Assembly (NCBI RefSeq): GCF_030291075.1
Contig: NZ_CP127407.1
Span: 2,788,001 to 2,852,000, forward strand
Source of the DNA: Stenotrophomonas sp. 57
Lineage (GTDB): Bacteria; Pseudomonadota; Gammaproteobacteria; Xanthomonadales; Xanthomonadaceae
Direction of reading: 5' to 3'
Length of the DNA: 64,000 nt
The notes beneath the pieces are model-generated. The model saw only the letters and a list, made by a program, of their open reading frames with translations, was not told where the DNA came from and ran no database searches. The translations under genes were made by a program, and so were the position numbers. Shown in pieces: positions 32,010 to 40,985 of this stretch. Numbering within the stretch: the first letter of the stretch is position 1; the number at the start of each line of letters is the position of its first letter.

Positions 32010-34082
32010 TCAGTGCTTCCGCAGTACCTGCAACAGCGACGGCAGCAGCACGCGGTTGCCATAGCCACTAAGGTGATCGCCATCGAAGTACAGCGGCCGG
32101 CCATCGCGCTGTGCCGGGCACAGGGTGGCATCGCACAACACCGGCAGCGGATCCCACATCACTGCGCCAGGCAGGCCGTCGACCACCTGCTGCAGGCTGC
32201 CCAGCATCGGTGCGCGCAGCGCATCCATGTCCGCGCGGGTGCTGACCAACCCATTGCGGCAGACTTCATTGCGGGCGTTGAAGGTGTCCGAACACCGGTA
32301 AGGCGGTGCTGGCAGCACCGGCTTGGGCGCTTCCATCACGATGCGCACGCCGCGCTCAGTCAATGGCTTCCACTGCGCGATCGCCTCGGCCACCTCCGCA
32401 TCGCGGCCGGCCACGGCTTCCGGTGTCCGTTCGCCGGCGAGCTGCGTCGCGGCATCGAACAGTACGAACTGGTCGGACAGGCGCGGTACCCGCAGTGACA
32501 CCAGCACAACTACGTCGCCTGGCTGCGCCCGCTGGCTGATATCGGCGAACACAGCGGCATCGAATGCCTCGCAGCCGGCGCCTGCCCCTCGCCATTTCTG
32601 CAGACTGACCTGCGGGCAGCCACCGCGGCCGTACAACGACACGTGCGCGCCGGTGTCCAGCGCCAGCCGCTGCAGCAGCTCGATGTAGGCCATGGCATGC
32701 GAATCGCCGGCCACGAAAACGTGGGCGGGTGCACCGGCGGAGACCGGAAGATCACAGCGTCCGCGCGCATACGTGCGGGCACTGCCGCCTTCAAAGCGAT
32801 GCTTGTCGGTCTGCAGCGCGCAGCCAGGGTAGTCGCGGGCGATGCTCTTGCCGCTGGCATACCAGTCCGTTGAATGCCGGCTGACGGTACTCAGCGACAG
32901 CAGCGATGCCTGAGAGTACAGCAGCATCTGCAGGCCGCCGGACAGCACAAGCACGGCGGCACCACTGACCACCCAGCGCTGCGAAGTCGCCCGCGGCACC
33001 AACGGGCCACGGAAAGGCTGTTCCACCCAGCGCCACGACAGCCAGGACAACACGCCAACCAACAGCATCGCAAGAAGCATCTGCAGCGGCGTATCCAGGC
33101 CCACGGTCCAGCGCATCAGTACGAACACCGGCCAATGCCAGAGGTACAGCGAGTAGGACAGCAGGCCGATGCGGCGCATGGGCGCGCTGGCCAGCACGCG
33201 GCCGATCCCGGCCTGCGGATGGTGGTGCAGCGCCCACAGCAGGCCCGCCGTCGCGAAGGTCGGCAGCAGGCCGTCTGGCCAAGGTGAATGCCCGGCGCGC
33301 GCCGTCCACAGCGCCCAGCCCAGCAGGGCCAACGACAGCGCGGCCAGCAGCGAGAACACCCACCTGCTGCGGGCCAGCGAGCGCTGGGTCAGTGGATCGA
33401 GCGATGCCCGCACGTGCAACAACTGGAACAGCAGCACACCTGCGCCCAGCTGCCACAACCGCGTGGTCGTTGCGTAGAACGCCCAGGAAGGCGGGGCCTC
33501 GCGCAGACCCAGTACCGCCGCATGCAGCAGGGATGCGACGCTGACCAGCGCGAACAGGCCCACGCTGAGCCAGCGCCCACGCGCGCCCCGTGCCCAGGCC
33601 AGGAACAGCAGCGGAAACAGCAGGTAGAACTGCTCTTCCACACCCAGCGACCAGGTGTGGGTATAGGGATTGAACTCGGCCTTGGGCGCGAAGTAGTCGT
33701 TGCCTACCGCGGCCAACACCCAGTTGCTGAAGCCGAAGAAGGCCATCAGCCCGGTCTTGTCACTGGCCTCGCTCAACCACGATTCGGGGATGAACAGCAC
33801 GCTGGCCACTGCGGTGGCCAGCAGGCAGGCCACCAGGGCCGGAGCGATACGGCGGATGCGGCGAGCGTAGAAGCGCAGCATCGATGCCTCCAGCGACAGT
33901 GGCGGCAGGCGGTGCACCGAAGCACTCACCACGAAACCGGAAATGACGAAGAACACGTCCACGCCGGTGAAGCCACCCGGCAGCCAGGCCGGATCCAGGT
34001 GGAACACGATCACCGCCAATACGGCGACCGCGCGCAGTCCATCGATGTGCGGTACGTAACCGCGCCCTGCATCAGCCGTCAT
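32010..34082 (-). CDS. Acyltransferase-3 with C-terminal SGNH domain (OafA-like)
   Basis: This 690-residue membrane enzyme is predicted to O-acetylate a surface polysaccharide or lipopolysaccharide. The N-terminal acyltransferase-3 domain starts YVPHIDGLRAVAVLAVIVFH, with FTGVDVFFVISGFVVS, and has about ten membrane helices. A periplasmic SGNH domain follows, with GDSHAMAYIELL near residue 455 and the terminal DGDHLSGYGN holding the Asp/His pair. I chose the ATG at 34082, preceded by a GGGGGAGGGG site; a TTG 45 bases earlier is weaker. The gene stands upstream of DUF2058, slyX and ugd on no shared transcript that I can prove. Confidence 0.93.
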   Translation of the reverse strand: MTADAGRGYVPHIDGLRAVAVLAVIVFHLDPAWLPGGFTGVDVFFVISGFVVSASVHRLPPLSLEASMLRFYARRIRRIAPALVACLLATAVASVLFIPESWLSEASDKTGLMAFFGFSNWVLAAVGNDYFAPKAEFNPYTHTWSLGVEEQFYLLFPLLFLAWARGARGRWLSVGLFALVSVASLLHAAVLGLREAPPSWAFYATTTRLWQLGAGVLLFQLLHVRASLDPLTQRSLARSRWVFSLLAALSLALLGWALWTARAGHSPWPDGLLPTFATAGLLWALHHHPQAGIGRVLASAPMRRIGLLSYSLYLWHWPVFVLMRWTVGLDTPLQMLLAMLLVGVLSWLSWRWVEQPFRGPLVPRATSQRWVVSGAAVLVLSGGLQMLLYSQASLLSLSTVSRHSTDWYASGKSIARDYPGCALQTDKHRFEGGSARTYARGRCDLPVSAGAPAHVFVAGDSHAMAYIELLQRLALDTGAHVSLYGRGGCPQVSLQKWRGAGAGCEAFDAAVFADISQRAQPGDVVVLVSLRVPRLSDQFVLFDAATQLAGERTPEAVAGRDAEVAEAIAQWKPLTERGVRIVMEAPKPVLPAPPYRCSDTFNARNEVCRNGLVSTRADMDALRAPMLGSLQQVVDGLPGAVMWDPLPVLCDATLCPAQRDGRPLYFDGDHLSGYGNRVLLPSLLQVLRKH

Positions 34083-34136
34083 CCTGCCCCTCCCCCCAAC
34101 CGCCACGTCGGCGGGCGTGGCAGGCAACTCAGTCCA

Positions 34137-34817
34137 TTACCAGACCAGGTCGTCCGGTACCTGGTACTGCGGATCGGCGTACGGATCTTCCTCGGCCGGC
34201 GCATTCGGGTCGACCTTCAGCGCCACCGACGCGGCGAACACCGCCTCGGACTGCGCCAGCACCTCGGCGGTCACCAGCAGGTAGCGGCCATTGAGCTGGA
34301 CCACCCCAAGCTCGCCGGCATTGAGCGCGGTCAGCTGTTCGGCGGTCACATAGATGCGCTTGATCTTGCCGCCATACGGGAAGTGGCGGGCGATATCGGC
34401 CGCTTCCGAGTTCAGGCTCTTGTCCTTCAGCAGTTCTTCCAGCTTGGCCTTGGCCTCGCGGCGCACACGCGCCTCTTCCTGCTTCAGGCGCTCGGTCTCG
34501 ATGCGCTCTTCCTTTTCCTTCTGCGCGCGGATGGCGTAGGCCTTGGCCAGGTCCATCTCTTCAGCGCTGCGCGGCTTGCGCGGGCCCTGCTGGCCCGGGC
34601 CACGCGACTGGGCGGACTTGCCCGGGCCACCGTGGCCATGCCCGCGACGCTCGCCGGGCTTGTGCTCGCCCCGGCCTGCGCCCTGCGGCTTTCCATTGCC
34701 GTTACCACCCTTGCCCTGCGGGCGGCCATCACGGCGGGGACCATCATTCTTGCGCTCGGGCTTGGGCGCGGGCTTGAAGCCCAGGCCCATCAGCTGGTCG
34801 CGGAGGGTATCGCTCAT
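34137..34817 (-). CDS. DUF2058 family protein (YaiL-like)
   Basis: This 226-residue soluble protein has a very basic, Gly/Arg/Lys-rich disordered N-terminal region (residues about 15-85), then a coiled coil rich in Lys/Glu (EERIETERLKQEEARVRREA), then the conserved DUF2058 C-terminal domain (GGKIKRIYVTAEQLTALNAG and GRYLLVTAEV). E. coli YaiL belongs here and is often listed as a nucleoprotein-like factor; its role is not established. The basic tail suggests nucleic-acid contact. It lies 10 bp after slyX. Confidence 0.9.
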   Translation of the reverse strand: MSDTLRDQLMGLGFKPAPKPERKNDGPRRDGRPQGKGGNGNGKPQGAGRGEHKPGERRGHGHGGPGKSAQSRGPGQQGPRKPRSAEEMDLAKAYAIRAQKEKEERIETERLKQEEARVRREAKAKLEELLKDKSLNSEAADIARHFPYGGKIKRIYVTAEQLTALNAGELGVVQLNGRYLLVTAEVLAQSEAVFAASVALKVDPNAPAEEDPYADPQYQVPDDLVW

Positions 34818-34827
34818 AGGATTCGGA

Positions 34828-35070
34828 TCAGTAGTGCGGCGGCGGCGGTTCGCTCGCCGGATCGGAAGAATTCAGCGCGTTGCGGACCTTGCCCAGGTCT
34901 TCCAGCAGCACGCGCAACACGTCGGCGTTGCGCATGCCCTGCATGCGGGCATCGGCCAGCGCATCGCTCAGTTCGGCAAGCGCCTGTTCCTGGAAGGACA
35001 CGCGCATTTCCAGTTCGACCAGGCGCGCTTCCAGCGCCTGCTCGCGCTCGGTCGGCAGCAGGTCAGACAT
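34828..35070 (-). CDS. slyX: SlyX family protein
   Basis: This 80-residue, mostly coiled-coil protein ([20 protein letters not shown], then ALADARMQ) ends in the proline-rich PPPPHY typical of SlyX. The function of SlyX is unknown. The ATG at 35070 ([11 protein letters not shown]) is chosen; upstream in-frame starts would lie deep inside ugd. It overlaps the ugd 3' end by 8 bp and precedes the DUF2058 gene by 10 bp, so ugd-slyX-DUF2058 looks like one transcript. Confidence 0.9.
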   Translation of the reverse strand: MSDLLPTEREQALEARLVELEMRVSFQEQALAELSDALADARMQGMRNADVLRVLLEDLGKVRNALNSSDPASEPPPPHY

Positions 35071-36412
35071 GCAACGAACGCCCCCGGCCGATGCCGTAGT
35101 AGGCCAGGCCCGCTGCTTCCACTTCAGCCGGCTCGTACAGGTTGCGCCCGTCGAATACCGCGGCATCCTTCAGCTGCTCGCGCAGCTTCTGGAAATCGGG
35201 GCTGCGGAACTGCTTCCACTCGGTGACCACCACCAGCGCATCGGCGCCCTGCAGCGCTTCGTCGGCGCTGTTGCAGAACACCAGATCATCGCGCTCGCCG
35301 AAGATGCGCTGCGATTCGTGCATGGCTTCCGGGTCGTAGGCACGCACCTTGGCACCGCCCTCCCACAGCTGCGCCAGCAGGCGACGGCTGGAGGCTTCAC
35401 GCATGTCGTCGGTATTCGGCTTGAATGCAAGGCCCCACACGGCAAAGGTCTTGCCGCGCACGCCTTCGTCCTCGCCCTTGTCGTAATGACGCTGGATGAG
35501 CGCGAACAAGTGGCCCTTCTGCGCATCGTTGACCGCTTCCACCGCGTTCAGCAGCTTCGGTTCAAGGCCGTACTGCTGCGCCGTGCGGGCCAGGGCCTGC
35601 ACATCCTTGGGGAAGCACGAGCCGCCGTAACCGGCACCCGGGTAGATGAAGTGCCAGCCGATACGGGGATCCGAGCCGATGCCCTGGCGGACCTGCTCGA
35701 CGTCGGCGCCCACGCGTTCGGCGATGTTGGCAATTTCGTTCATGAACGAGATCTTGGTCGCCAGCATCGCGTTCGCGGCGTACTTGGTCAGTTCGGCCGA
35801 ACGCACGTCCATTTCCACCACGCGGTCGTGGTTGCGGTTGAACGGCGCATACAGGCGGCGCATCACCGCCACCGACTCTTCGCTGGTCGCACCGATGATG
35901 ATGCGGTCCGGGCGCATGCAGTCGGCGACCGCGTCGCCTTCCTTGAGGAATTCCGGGTTGGACACCACGTCGAAGGCGATGTCCGCGCCACGCGCGGCCA
36001 GCTCTTCGGCGATGGCGGCACGCACCTTGTCGGCGGTGCCGACCGGCACCGTCGACTTGTTGACCACCACGGTCGGCACGCTCATGTGCCGGCCGATGGT
36101 GCGGGCCACGGCCAGCACGTACTGCAGGTCGGCGCTGCCGTCCTCGTCCGGCGGCGTGCCCACGGCGATGAACACCACCTGGCCATGCGCGATGGCAGCC
36201 GCGGCATCGGTGGTGAACGCCAGCCGCGAAGCGGCGTGGTTGGCCTTCACCATCGGCTCCAGGCCGGGCTCATAGATCGGGATGATGCCCTGGTTGAGGC
36301 CATCCACCTTGGCCTGGTCGATATCGACGCAGACCACCTGATGACCGACATCAGCCAGGCAGGTACCGGTCACCAGCCCTACATAACCGGTACCAAAAAT
36401 CGCAACGCGCAT
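35063..36412 (-). CDS. ugd: UDP-glucose 6-dehydrogenase
   Basis: This enzyme oxidises UDP-glucose to UDP-glucuronate with two NAD, a precursor for exopolysaccharide or modified lipid A. It has 449 residues. The N-terminal Rossmann motif ([19 protein letters not shown]) is complete. The catalytic region around residues 257-268 contains [17 protein letters not shown], with the catalytic Cys inside GSCFPKD. The C-terminal UDP-binding domain includes [17 protein letters not shown]. It is 23 bp downstream of the FKBP gene in the same direction and overlaps slyX. Confidence 0.96.
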   Translation of the reverse strand: MRVAIFGTGYVGLVTGTCLADVGHQVVCVDIDQAKVDGLNQGIIPIYEPGLEPMVKANHAASRLAFTTDAAAAIAHGQVVFIAVGTPPDEDGSADLQYVLAVARTIGRHMSVPTVVVNKSTVPVGTADKVRAAIAEELAARGADIAFDVVSNPEFLKEGDAVADCMRPDRIIIGATSEESVAVMRRLYAPFNRNHDRVVEMDVRSAELTKYAANAMLATKISFMNEIANIAERVGADVEQVRQGIGSDPRIGWHFIYPGAGYGGSCFPKDVQALARTAQQYGLEPKLLNAVEAVNDAQKGHLFALIQRHYDKGEDEGVRGKTFAVWGLAFKPNTDDMREASSRRLLAQLWEGGAKVRAYDPEAMHESQRIFGERDDLVFCNSADEALQGADALVVVTEWKQFRSPDFQKLREQLKDAAVFDGRNLYEPAEVEAAGLAYYGIGRGRSLHV

Positions 36413-36435
36413 GTCCGTATTCGCTCCTGGATGAC

Positions 36436-37413
36436 TTACGGCAGAACGCCCAGCAGTTCCACGTCAAACGTCAGCGTCGCGTTCGGACCGATCGGGCCAC
36501 CCGGGGTGCCGTTCTCGCCGTAGGCCAGGTTGCCCGGGATCCAGAAGCGGTACTTCGAACCGACCGGCATCAGCGCCACGCCTTCGGTCCAGCCCTTGAT
36601 CACCTGGTCCAGACCGAACTCGGCCGGCTGACGACCATAGGAGCTGTCGAACACGGTGCCGTTGAGCAGCTTGCCTTCATAGTTCACGCGCACCTTGCTG
36701 CTCGGCAGCGGACGCTCGCCACTGCCCGGGCGGATGACCTGGTACTGCAGGCCCGAGGCGGTGGTCACCACGCCCGGCTGGGTCTTGTTCTTGGCCAGGA
36801 AGGCATTGCCTTCTTCGCGGTTGGTCTGCGCAGCGGCGGCGGCCTTGGCCTGCATTTCAGCCTGCTTGCTGCCCATGAAGGCCTGGATGGTGGCGGTCGC
36901 GTCAGCTTCCGTCATCTTCGGCTGCCCCTTGGTCAGACCGGTGCTGATCGCGTCAAACAGCGAAGCGACGTCGATATCGTCCTTCAGCTGCGCCAGCGAC
37001 GGACCGACCGAGTAGGAACCGATCATCTGCGACACCTTGACGCGGTCGACCTTCGGCGGCTGCGAACCCGGCGCCACGCCCGGCACCTGCTGGCCGCTGC
37101 GGGCCATCACGACCTGGCGCAGCGCCGCGTCGGTGGCCTTCGCCTGCTCCTGGGTGATCTGCGGCTGCAGGCCTTCGAAGGAACGCTCCACGGCGGTGCG
37201 CAGGGCAGCCACGTCGATCTCATCGGCGATCGGGGTGAACGACTTGGCCACGTCCAGGCCGATGGCGTAGCCGAGCTTCTGCTTGGGGGAATTCAAGGTT
37301 GCGGTCTCCTTGGCGGCTGCGGGGGCAGCCGGTTGTTGCGACAGAGCGACACCCGAAGTGCCCATCGCCAGAATCAGAACCGACGCCGCGGCGCCGCGCA
37401 TTCCCATCTTCAT
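36436..37413 (-). CDS. Exported FKBP-type peptidyl-prolyl isomerase
   Basis: This periplasmic prolyl isomerase of the FkpA/Mip type has 325 residues. It has a signal peptide ([20 protein letters not shown]), a dimerisation domain (FKBP_N, from [14 protein letters not shown]) that here appears duplicated ([20 protein letters not shown] repeats the pattern), a long helix, and a C-terminal FKBP domain ([20 protein letters not shown], then [20 protein letters not shown]). The ATG at 37413 has AGGA nine bases upstream. Two dimerisation-like segments make it longer than E. coli FkpA (about 270 residues). Confidence 0.9.
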   Translation of the reverse strand: MKMGMRGAAASVLILAMGTSGVALSQQPAAPAAAKETATLNSPKQKLGYAIGLDVAKSFTPIADEIDVAALRTAVERSFEGLQPQITQEQAKATDAALRQVVMARSGQQVPGVAPGSQPPKVDRVKVSQMIGSYSVGPSLAQLKDDIDVASLFDAISTGLTKGQPKMTEADATATIQAFMGSKQAEMQAKAAAAAQTNREEGNAFLAKNKTQPGVVTTASGLQYQVIRPGSGERPLPSSKVRVNYEGKLLNGTVFDSSYGRQPAEFGLDQVIKGWTEGVALMPVGSKYRFWIPGNLAYGENGTPGGPIGPNATLTFDVELLGVLP

Positions 37414-37509
37414 TCGCTGCATTCCTGGAAGTGTCTGGGCGCCGACGTCGGCGCGAAAAGAGACATTGTCGCACGCATGCCGTCGATGTCGAGGCATGCG
37501 CACCGGATA

Positions 37510-38094
37510 TCAACGCGCTGTGGCGGCCAGCGCCTTCTCGATGGCCGCAGTGAGCTGCGGATCCTCCGGCGTCACCTTGCTGGCGAACTGGGCGATGACC
37601 TTGCCATCGCGCCCCAGCAGGTATTTGTGGAAGTTCCAGCCCGGCGCCACGCCGGTGGCAGCAGCGAGGCGCTGGTACAGCGGCGTCGCCTCGGCGCCGA
37701 CCACATGCACCTTCTCGAACATCGGGAACTTGACGCCATAGGTCAGCGTGCAGAAGTCCTGGATCTGCTTCTCGTCACCCGGCTCCTGCCCCTTGAAATC
37801 ATTGGAGGGGAAACCGAGCACCGCGAAACCACGGGCTGCGTAGCGCTTCTGCAGCGCCTCCAGGCCTTCGTACTGCGGAGTGTAGCCGCACTTGCTGGCG
37901 GTGTTGACCACCAGCAGCACCTGGCCGTGGTAGCGCTGCTGCAGGTTGACCTGCTGCTTGCTGGCCAGCGGCCGGTAGTCCAGGTCGAGCAGGTCGGCGG
38001 CCAGGGCGCTGGCAGAACCGGCAACACCGGCCACCATCAGGGCCAGCAGGGACAGGCCGCGCAGGCGGCGCGGCGAAACGGTCGGCAGGGGCAT
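37510..38094 (-). CDS. Exported glutathione peroxidase-like thiol peroxidase
   Basis: This 194-residue GPx-family protein reduces peroxides with a catalytic cysteine (NTASKCGYTPQYEGL). It has Cys where animal enzymes have selenocysteine. The second motif (LGFPSNDFKGQEPG) and the third (WNFHKYLLGRDG) are intact. An N-terminal signal segment (LSLLALMVAGVAGSASALAA) predicts export to the periplasm, which is less common than the cytoplasmic form. The ATG at 38094 is my choice; a GTG at 38121 would add nine residues. It is a single gene facing the YtrA operon. Confidence 0.9.
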   Translation of the reverse strand: MPLPTVSPRRLRGLSLLALMVAGVAGSASALAADLLDLDYRPLASKQQVNLQQRYHGQVLLVVNTASKCGYTPQYEGLEALQKRYAARGFAVLGFPSNDFKGQEPGDEKQIQDFCTLTYGVKFPMFEKVHVVGAEATPLYQRLAAATGVAPGWNFHKYLLGRDGKVIAQFASKVTPEDPQLTAAIEKALAATAR

Positions 38095-38461
38095 CAGGAG
38101 CGGTCCGCGGTAGCCATTCACAAGGCCCGGCCAGCAGCGGCCGGGAATCGGCCGAACTATAGCACCGGGCTCCGGCCGCCCTGATGGCAGCAGGCGACCC
38201 CGGCTTTGCGCGGCGTGGCGAGTACGCGGTCCGCCGTTCTTCGCTGGCCAGGTAATGACATGGTATGGACATCGCTGAATGGAAGGCCGGCCTGGAACGC
38301 TTCATGCGACAATTCAATTTACCTTTAAGATCAATATCTTGAGCGAATATGCCATTGATCTGACCACCCCTGCCATCAGTTGGGGAGGGCCAGGGGTTGC
38401 ACATGGGCGTGCCGGTGTTATAGTTGCATACAACACCAGTCACCTGAGACAGGGGGAAGCC
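38095..38461. other. Intergenic region between gpx and the YtrA operon
   Basis: These 367 bp hold the divergent start regions of the peroxidase gene and the YtrA-type operon. The stretch 38300-38360 is distinctly AT-rich compared with the surroundings. A 7-bp inverted repeat ACCCCTG...CAGGGGT spans roughly 38366-38397, just upstream of the operon's -35. I see no open reading frame with a ribosome-binding site and no SMAG element here. Confidence 0.6.
38397..38436 (+). promoter_or_regulatory. Promoter and GntR/YtrA operator of the ABC operon
   Basis: TTGCAC (38397-38402), a 16-bp spacer and TATAGT (38419-38424) form a good sigma-70 promoter. An inverted repeat GTGTT-N12-AACAC (38415-38436) covers the -10 and the likely start point. 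This suits autorepression by the YtrA-type regulator encoded second in the operon. It is read from sequence; the binding protein is inferred. Confidence 0.65.
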
Positions 38462-38698
38462 ATGAACGTCCGGATCCGTCGCAACTTCACCGCACCCGCG
38501 GCCGCTGCTGTCTCGACCCTGATCGTGCTGGCCTGGCTGGCCGCACCCACCTCCCCCGCCTCCCCCGACAGTGGGCAGGACGCCACCGCTTCACCGGCAG
38601 GGAACGCCGCTCCCTCCTCCCCTCCCCCGCGTCGGCTGCACAGCTCCCTGTCCATGCCGTATTTCTCGTTCGCCCAGCCGCTGACCCCACGGAGCTGA
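38462..38698 (+). CDS. Small membrane-anchored or exported leader protein of the YtrA operon
   Basis: This 78-residue protein has one hydrophobic segment (AAAAVSTLIVLAWLAAPTSP, residues about 12-31). A Ser/Pro/Ala-rich low-complexity region follows, and a C-terminus SLSMPYFSFAQPLTPRS. It could be a single-pass or secreted peptide; the family is unknown. AGGGGGAAG immediately upstream is a strong ribosome-binding site. It starts about 30 bp after the predicted transcription start and ends two bases before the regulator's ATG, so it is the operon's first gene. Confidence 0.7.
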   Translation: MNVRIRRNFTAPAAAAVSTLIVLAWLAAPTSPASPDSGQDATASPAGNAAPSSPPPRRLHSSLSMPYFSFAQPLTPRS

Positions 38699-38700
38699 AT

Positions 38701-39060
38701 ATGAGCGACATCCAGTGGAGCGACGGCGCTCCCATCTACCGTCAGTTGAAGGAGCGCGTGATCGCCATGATGCTCGACGGAATCCTCAAGCCGGGCGATG
38801 CCCTGCCTTCGGTGCGCCAGGTGGCCGCCGATTACCAGCTCAACCCCATCACCGTGTCGCGCGCTTACCAGGAACTGGCCGACGAAGGCCTGGTCGAGAA
38901 GCGCCGCGGGCTGGGCATGTTCATGACCGAGCAGGCCGCCACGCAGCTGCGCAGCAGCGAGCGCGAGCGCTTCCTCAATGAAGAATGGCCGGCCGTGCTG
39001 GAGCGCATCCAGCGCCTGGGCCTGAGCCTCGACGAATTGCTGCCCCAGGGGAACCTCTGA
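38701..39060 (+). CDS. YtrA-type GntR-family transcriptional regulator
   Basis: At 119 residues this is the short YtrA subclass of GntR regulators. It has a winged helix (PIYRQLKERVIAMMLDGILK, then LPSVRQVAADYQLNPITVSR, then AYQELADEGLVEKRRGLGMF) and only two helices for dimerisation, with no ligand-binding domain. Such regulators usually repress an adjacent ABC transporter operon and respond to envelope-active compounds. It overlaps the ATPase gene by one base (TGATG). The inverted repeat over the operon promoter is the likely binding site. Confidence 0.92.
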   Translation: MSDIQWSDGAPIYRQLKERVIAMMLDGILKPGDALPSVRQVAADYQLNPITVSRAYQELADEGLVEKRRGLGMFMTEQAATQLRSSERERFLNEEWPAVLERIQRLGLSLDELLPQGNL

Positions 39061-39935
39061 TGAATAGCACCGCAAGCGAACCCGTCATCACCGCCCGCGG
39101 CCTGCGCAAGGCCTACAAGACCACGGTCGCGCTCGACAATGCCAGCTTCAGCATTCCGAGCGGGCGCATCGTCGGCCTGATCGGCCCCAACGGTGCCGGC
39201 AAGACCACGGCATTGAAGGCTCTGCTCGGCCTGACCTCGGTGGAAGGTGAGCTGAGCGTGCTGGGCCGCGACCCACGGCTGCACCGCGACGAACTGATGA
39301 ATGACATCTGCTTCATCGCCGACGTTGCCGTGCTGCCGCGCTGGCTCAAGGTGCGCGAGGCGATCGACTTCGTCGCAGGCGTGCACCCGCGTTTCGACCG
39401 CGCCCGCTGCGAGCGTTTCCTGGCCAACACCAAGCTGCAACCGAAGCAGCGCGTGCGCGAACTGTCCAAGGGCATGATCGTGCAGCTGCACCTGGCGCTG
39501 GTGATGGCCATCGATGCCCGCATCCTGGTGCTGGACGAGCCCACCCTGGGCCTGGACATCCTGTACCGCAAGGAGTTCTACCAGCGCCTGCTGGAAGACT
39601 ACTTCGACGAGCAGAAGACCATCATCGTCACCACCCACCAGGTGGAAGAGATCGAGCACATCCTCAGCGACGTCATGTTCATCCGTGATGGCCGCATCGT
39701 GCTTGATGCGGAAATGGACGAGGTCGGCCAGCGCTACACCGAACTGCTGGTCAACGCCGACCAGCTGGAGACCGCACGCGCCCTGAAGCCGATCGACGAG
39801 CGCAGCCTGGCGTTCGGCAAGACCGTGATGCTGTTCGACGGCGTACCGCGCACCCAGCTTTCCACCCTTGGCGAGACCCGCAGCCCGGGCCTGGCCGACC
39901 TGTTCGTCGCCGTCATGAAGGGGACCTACGCATGA
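39060..39935 (+). CDS. ABC transporter ATP-binding protein (YtrB-like)
   Basis: This 291-residue ATPase powers the adjacent permease. Walker A (GLIGPNGAGKTTALKALLGL) lies near residues 40-59, a divergent signature (VRELSKGMIVQLHLALVMA, where LSKGM replaces the classic LSGGQ) near 130-150, and Walker B (ARILVLDEPTLGLDILYR) near 152-169. The switch histidine is in IIVTTHQVEEIEH. The C-terminal extension from about residue 210 is typical of the YtrB group. It overlaps the permease start by four bases (ATGA). Confidence 0.94.
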   Translation: MNSTASEPVITARGLRKAYKTTVALDNASFSIPSGRIVGLIGPNGAGKTTALKALLGLTSVEGELSVLGRDPRLHRDELMNDICFIADVAVLPRWLKVREAIDFVAGVHPRFDRARCERFLANTKLQPKQRVRELSKGMIVQLHLALVMAIDARILVLDEPTLGLDILYRKEFYQRLLEDYFDEQKTIIVTTHQVEEIEHILSDVMFIRDGRIVLDAEMDEVGQRYTELLVNADQLETARALKPIDERSLAFGKTVMLFDGVPRTQLSTLGETRSPGLADLFVAVMKGTYA

Positions 39936-40960
39936 ATGCCGTCAACCACCCCGTCAGCCCCCTCGGTACCCTGCGCTGGCTGCTCAAGCGCGAGTACTGG
40001 GAAAACCGAGGCGGCTTCCTGTATGCCCCGCTGATCGCCGGCCTGATCTCGCTGGTGATGAGCACCGTCGGCATTGCCTTCGGCCTGTTCGCGCTGAACC
40101 GCGCGGCGCGCAACGGCGCACTGCATGTCGATGGCGAAAGCGTGAACGTCAACGGCCTGGACCTGGCGCTGCTGACACGCAACATCAACGGCAAGGACCT
40201 GGCCGACCTGGGCAACGGGCTCGACCTGACCCTGGTGCTCAGCTCGGCTTGGCCGTTCCTGGTGCTGGCCTTCGTGGTGTTCTTCTACTGCTTGGGCGCC
40301 CTGTACGACGACCGCCGCGACCGCAGCATCCTGTTCTGGAAGTCGTTGCCGCTGTCGGACACCCAGACCGTGTTGTCCAAGGTGATCAGCGCGCTGATCG
40401 TGGCACCGCTGATCGCGGTGGTCGCCGGCATCATCACCATGTTCGGCTTCATGCTGATCATCAGCATCGTCGCACTGATGCACGGTGGCAGCCCGATGGC
40501 GCTGATCTGGGGCCCGGCCAGCCCGTTGACCCTGGCCGCCGGGCACCTGAGCTGGATTCCGGTCTACGCGCTGTGGGCCCTGCCCACTGCAGGCTGGCTG
40601 CTGCTGTGCTCAGCCTGGGCCAGGAGCAAGCCGTTCCTGTGGGCGGTGATGCTGCCGCTGTTTGCCGGCGTCATCGTCAGCACCACCAAGGTCATGCCGC
40701 TGTTCGGCCTGACCACCGGCTGGTTCTGGCAGAACATCGTCGGCCGCCTGCTGCTGGGCGGCGTGCCCGGCATGGACCTGCTGTACCGCCTCGGCGCCGG
40801 TGAAGGATCGCGCCGCGACCTGGATTCGGTGGTCAGCCTGATGTCGCCCGCCTCGCAGCTGAAGTCGCTGGCGATGCCGGAACTGTGGATCGGTGCGGCC
40901 ATCGGTGCAGTGTTCATCTTCCTCGCCATCCGCCTGCGCAAGCGCGCCGGCGAGATCTGA
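39932..40960 (+). CDS. ABC transporter permease (ABC-2 type, YtrC/D-like)
   Basis: This 342-residue permease has about six to seven hydrophobic helices. The first is at residues 30-52 (LIAGLISLVMSTVGIAFGLF), and the last ends at the very C-terminus (IGAAIGAVFIFLAIRL). Between the first and second helices is a roughly 45-residue outer loop. The FFYCLGALYDDRRDRSILFW segment is a hallmark of ABC-2 permeases of this class. With the ATPase it forms an exporter whose substrate is unknown. The next gene follows 25 bp later behind GGAGG. Confidence 0.9.
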   Translation: MNAVNHPVSPLGTLRWLLKREYWENRGGFLYAPLIAGLISLVMSTVGIAFGLFALNRAARNGALHVDGESVNVNGLDLALLTRNINGKDLADLGNGLDLTLVLSSAWPFLVLAFVVFFYCLGALYDDRRDRSILFWKSLPLSDTQTVLSKVISALIVAPLIAVVAGIITMFGFMLIISIVALMHGGSPMALIWGPASPLTLAAGHLSWIPVYALWALPTAGWLLLCSAWARSKPFLWAVMLPLFAGVIVSTTKVMPLFGLTTGWFWQNIVGRLLLGGVPGMDLLYRLGAGEGSRRDLDSVVSLMSPASQLKSLAMPELWIGAAIGAVFIFLAIRLRKRAGEI

Positions 40961-40985
40961 TTCCATCCACCCGGAGGCACGTCCC

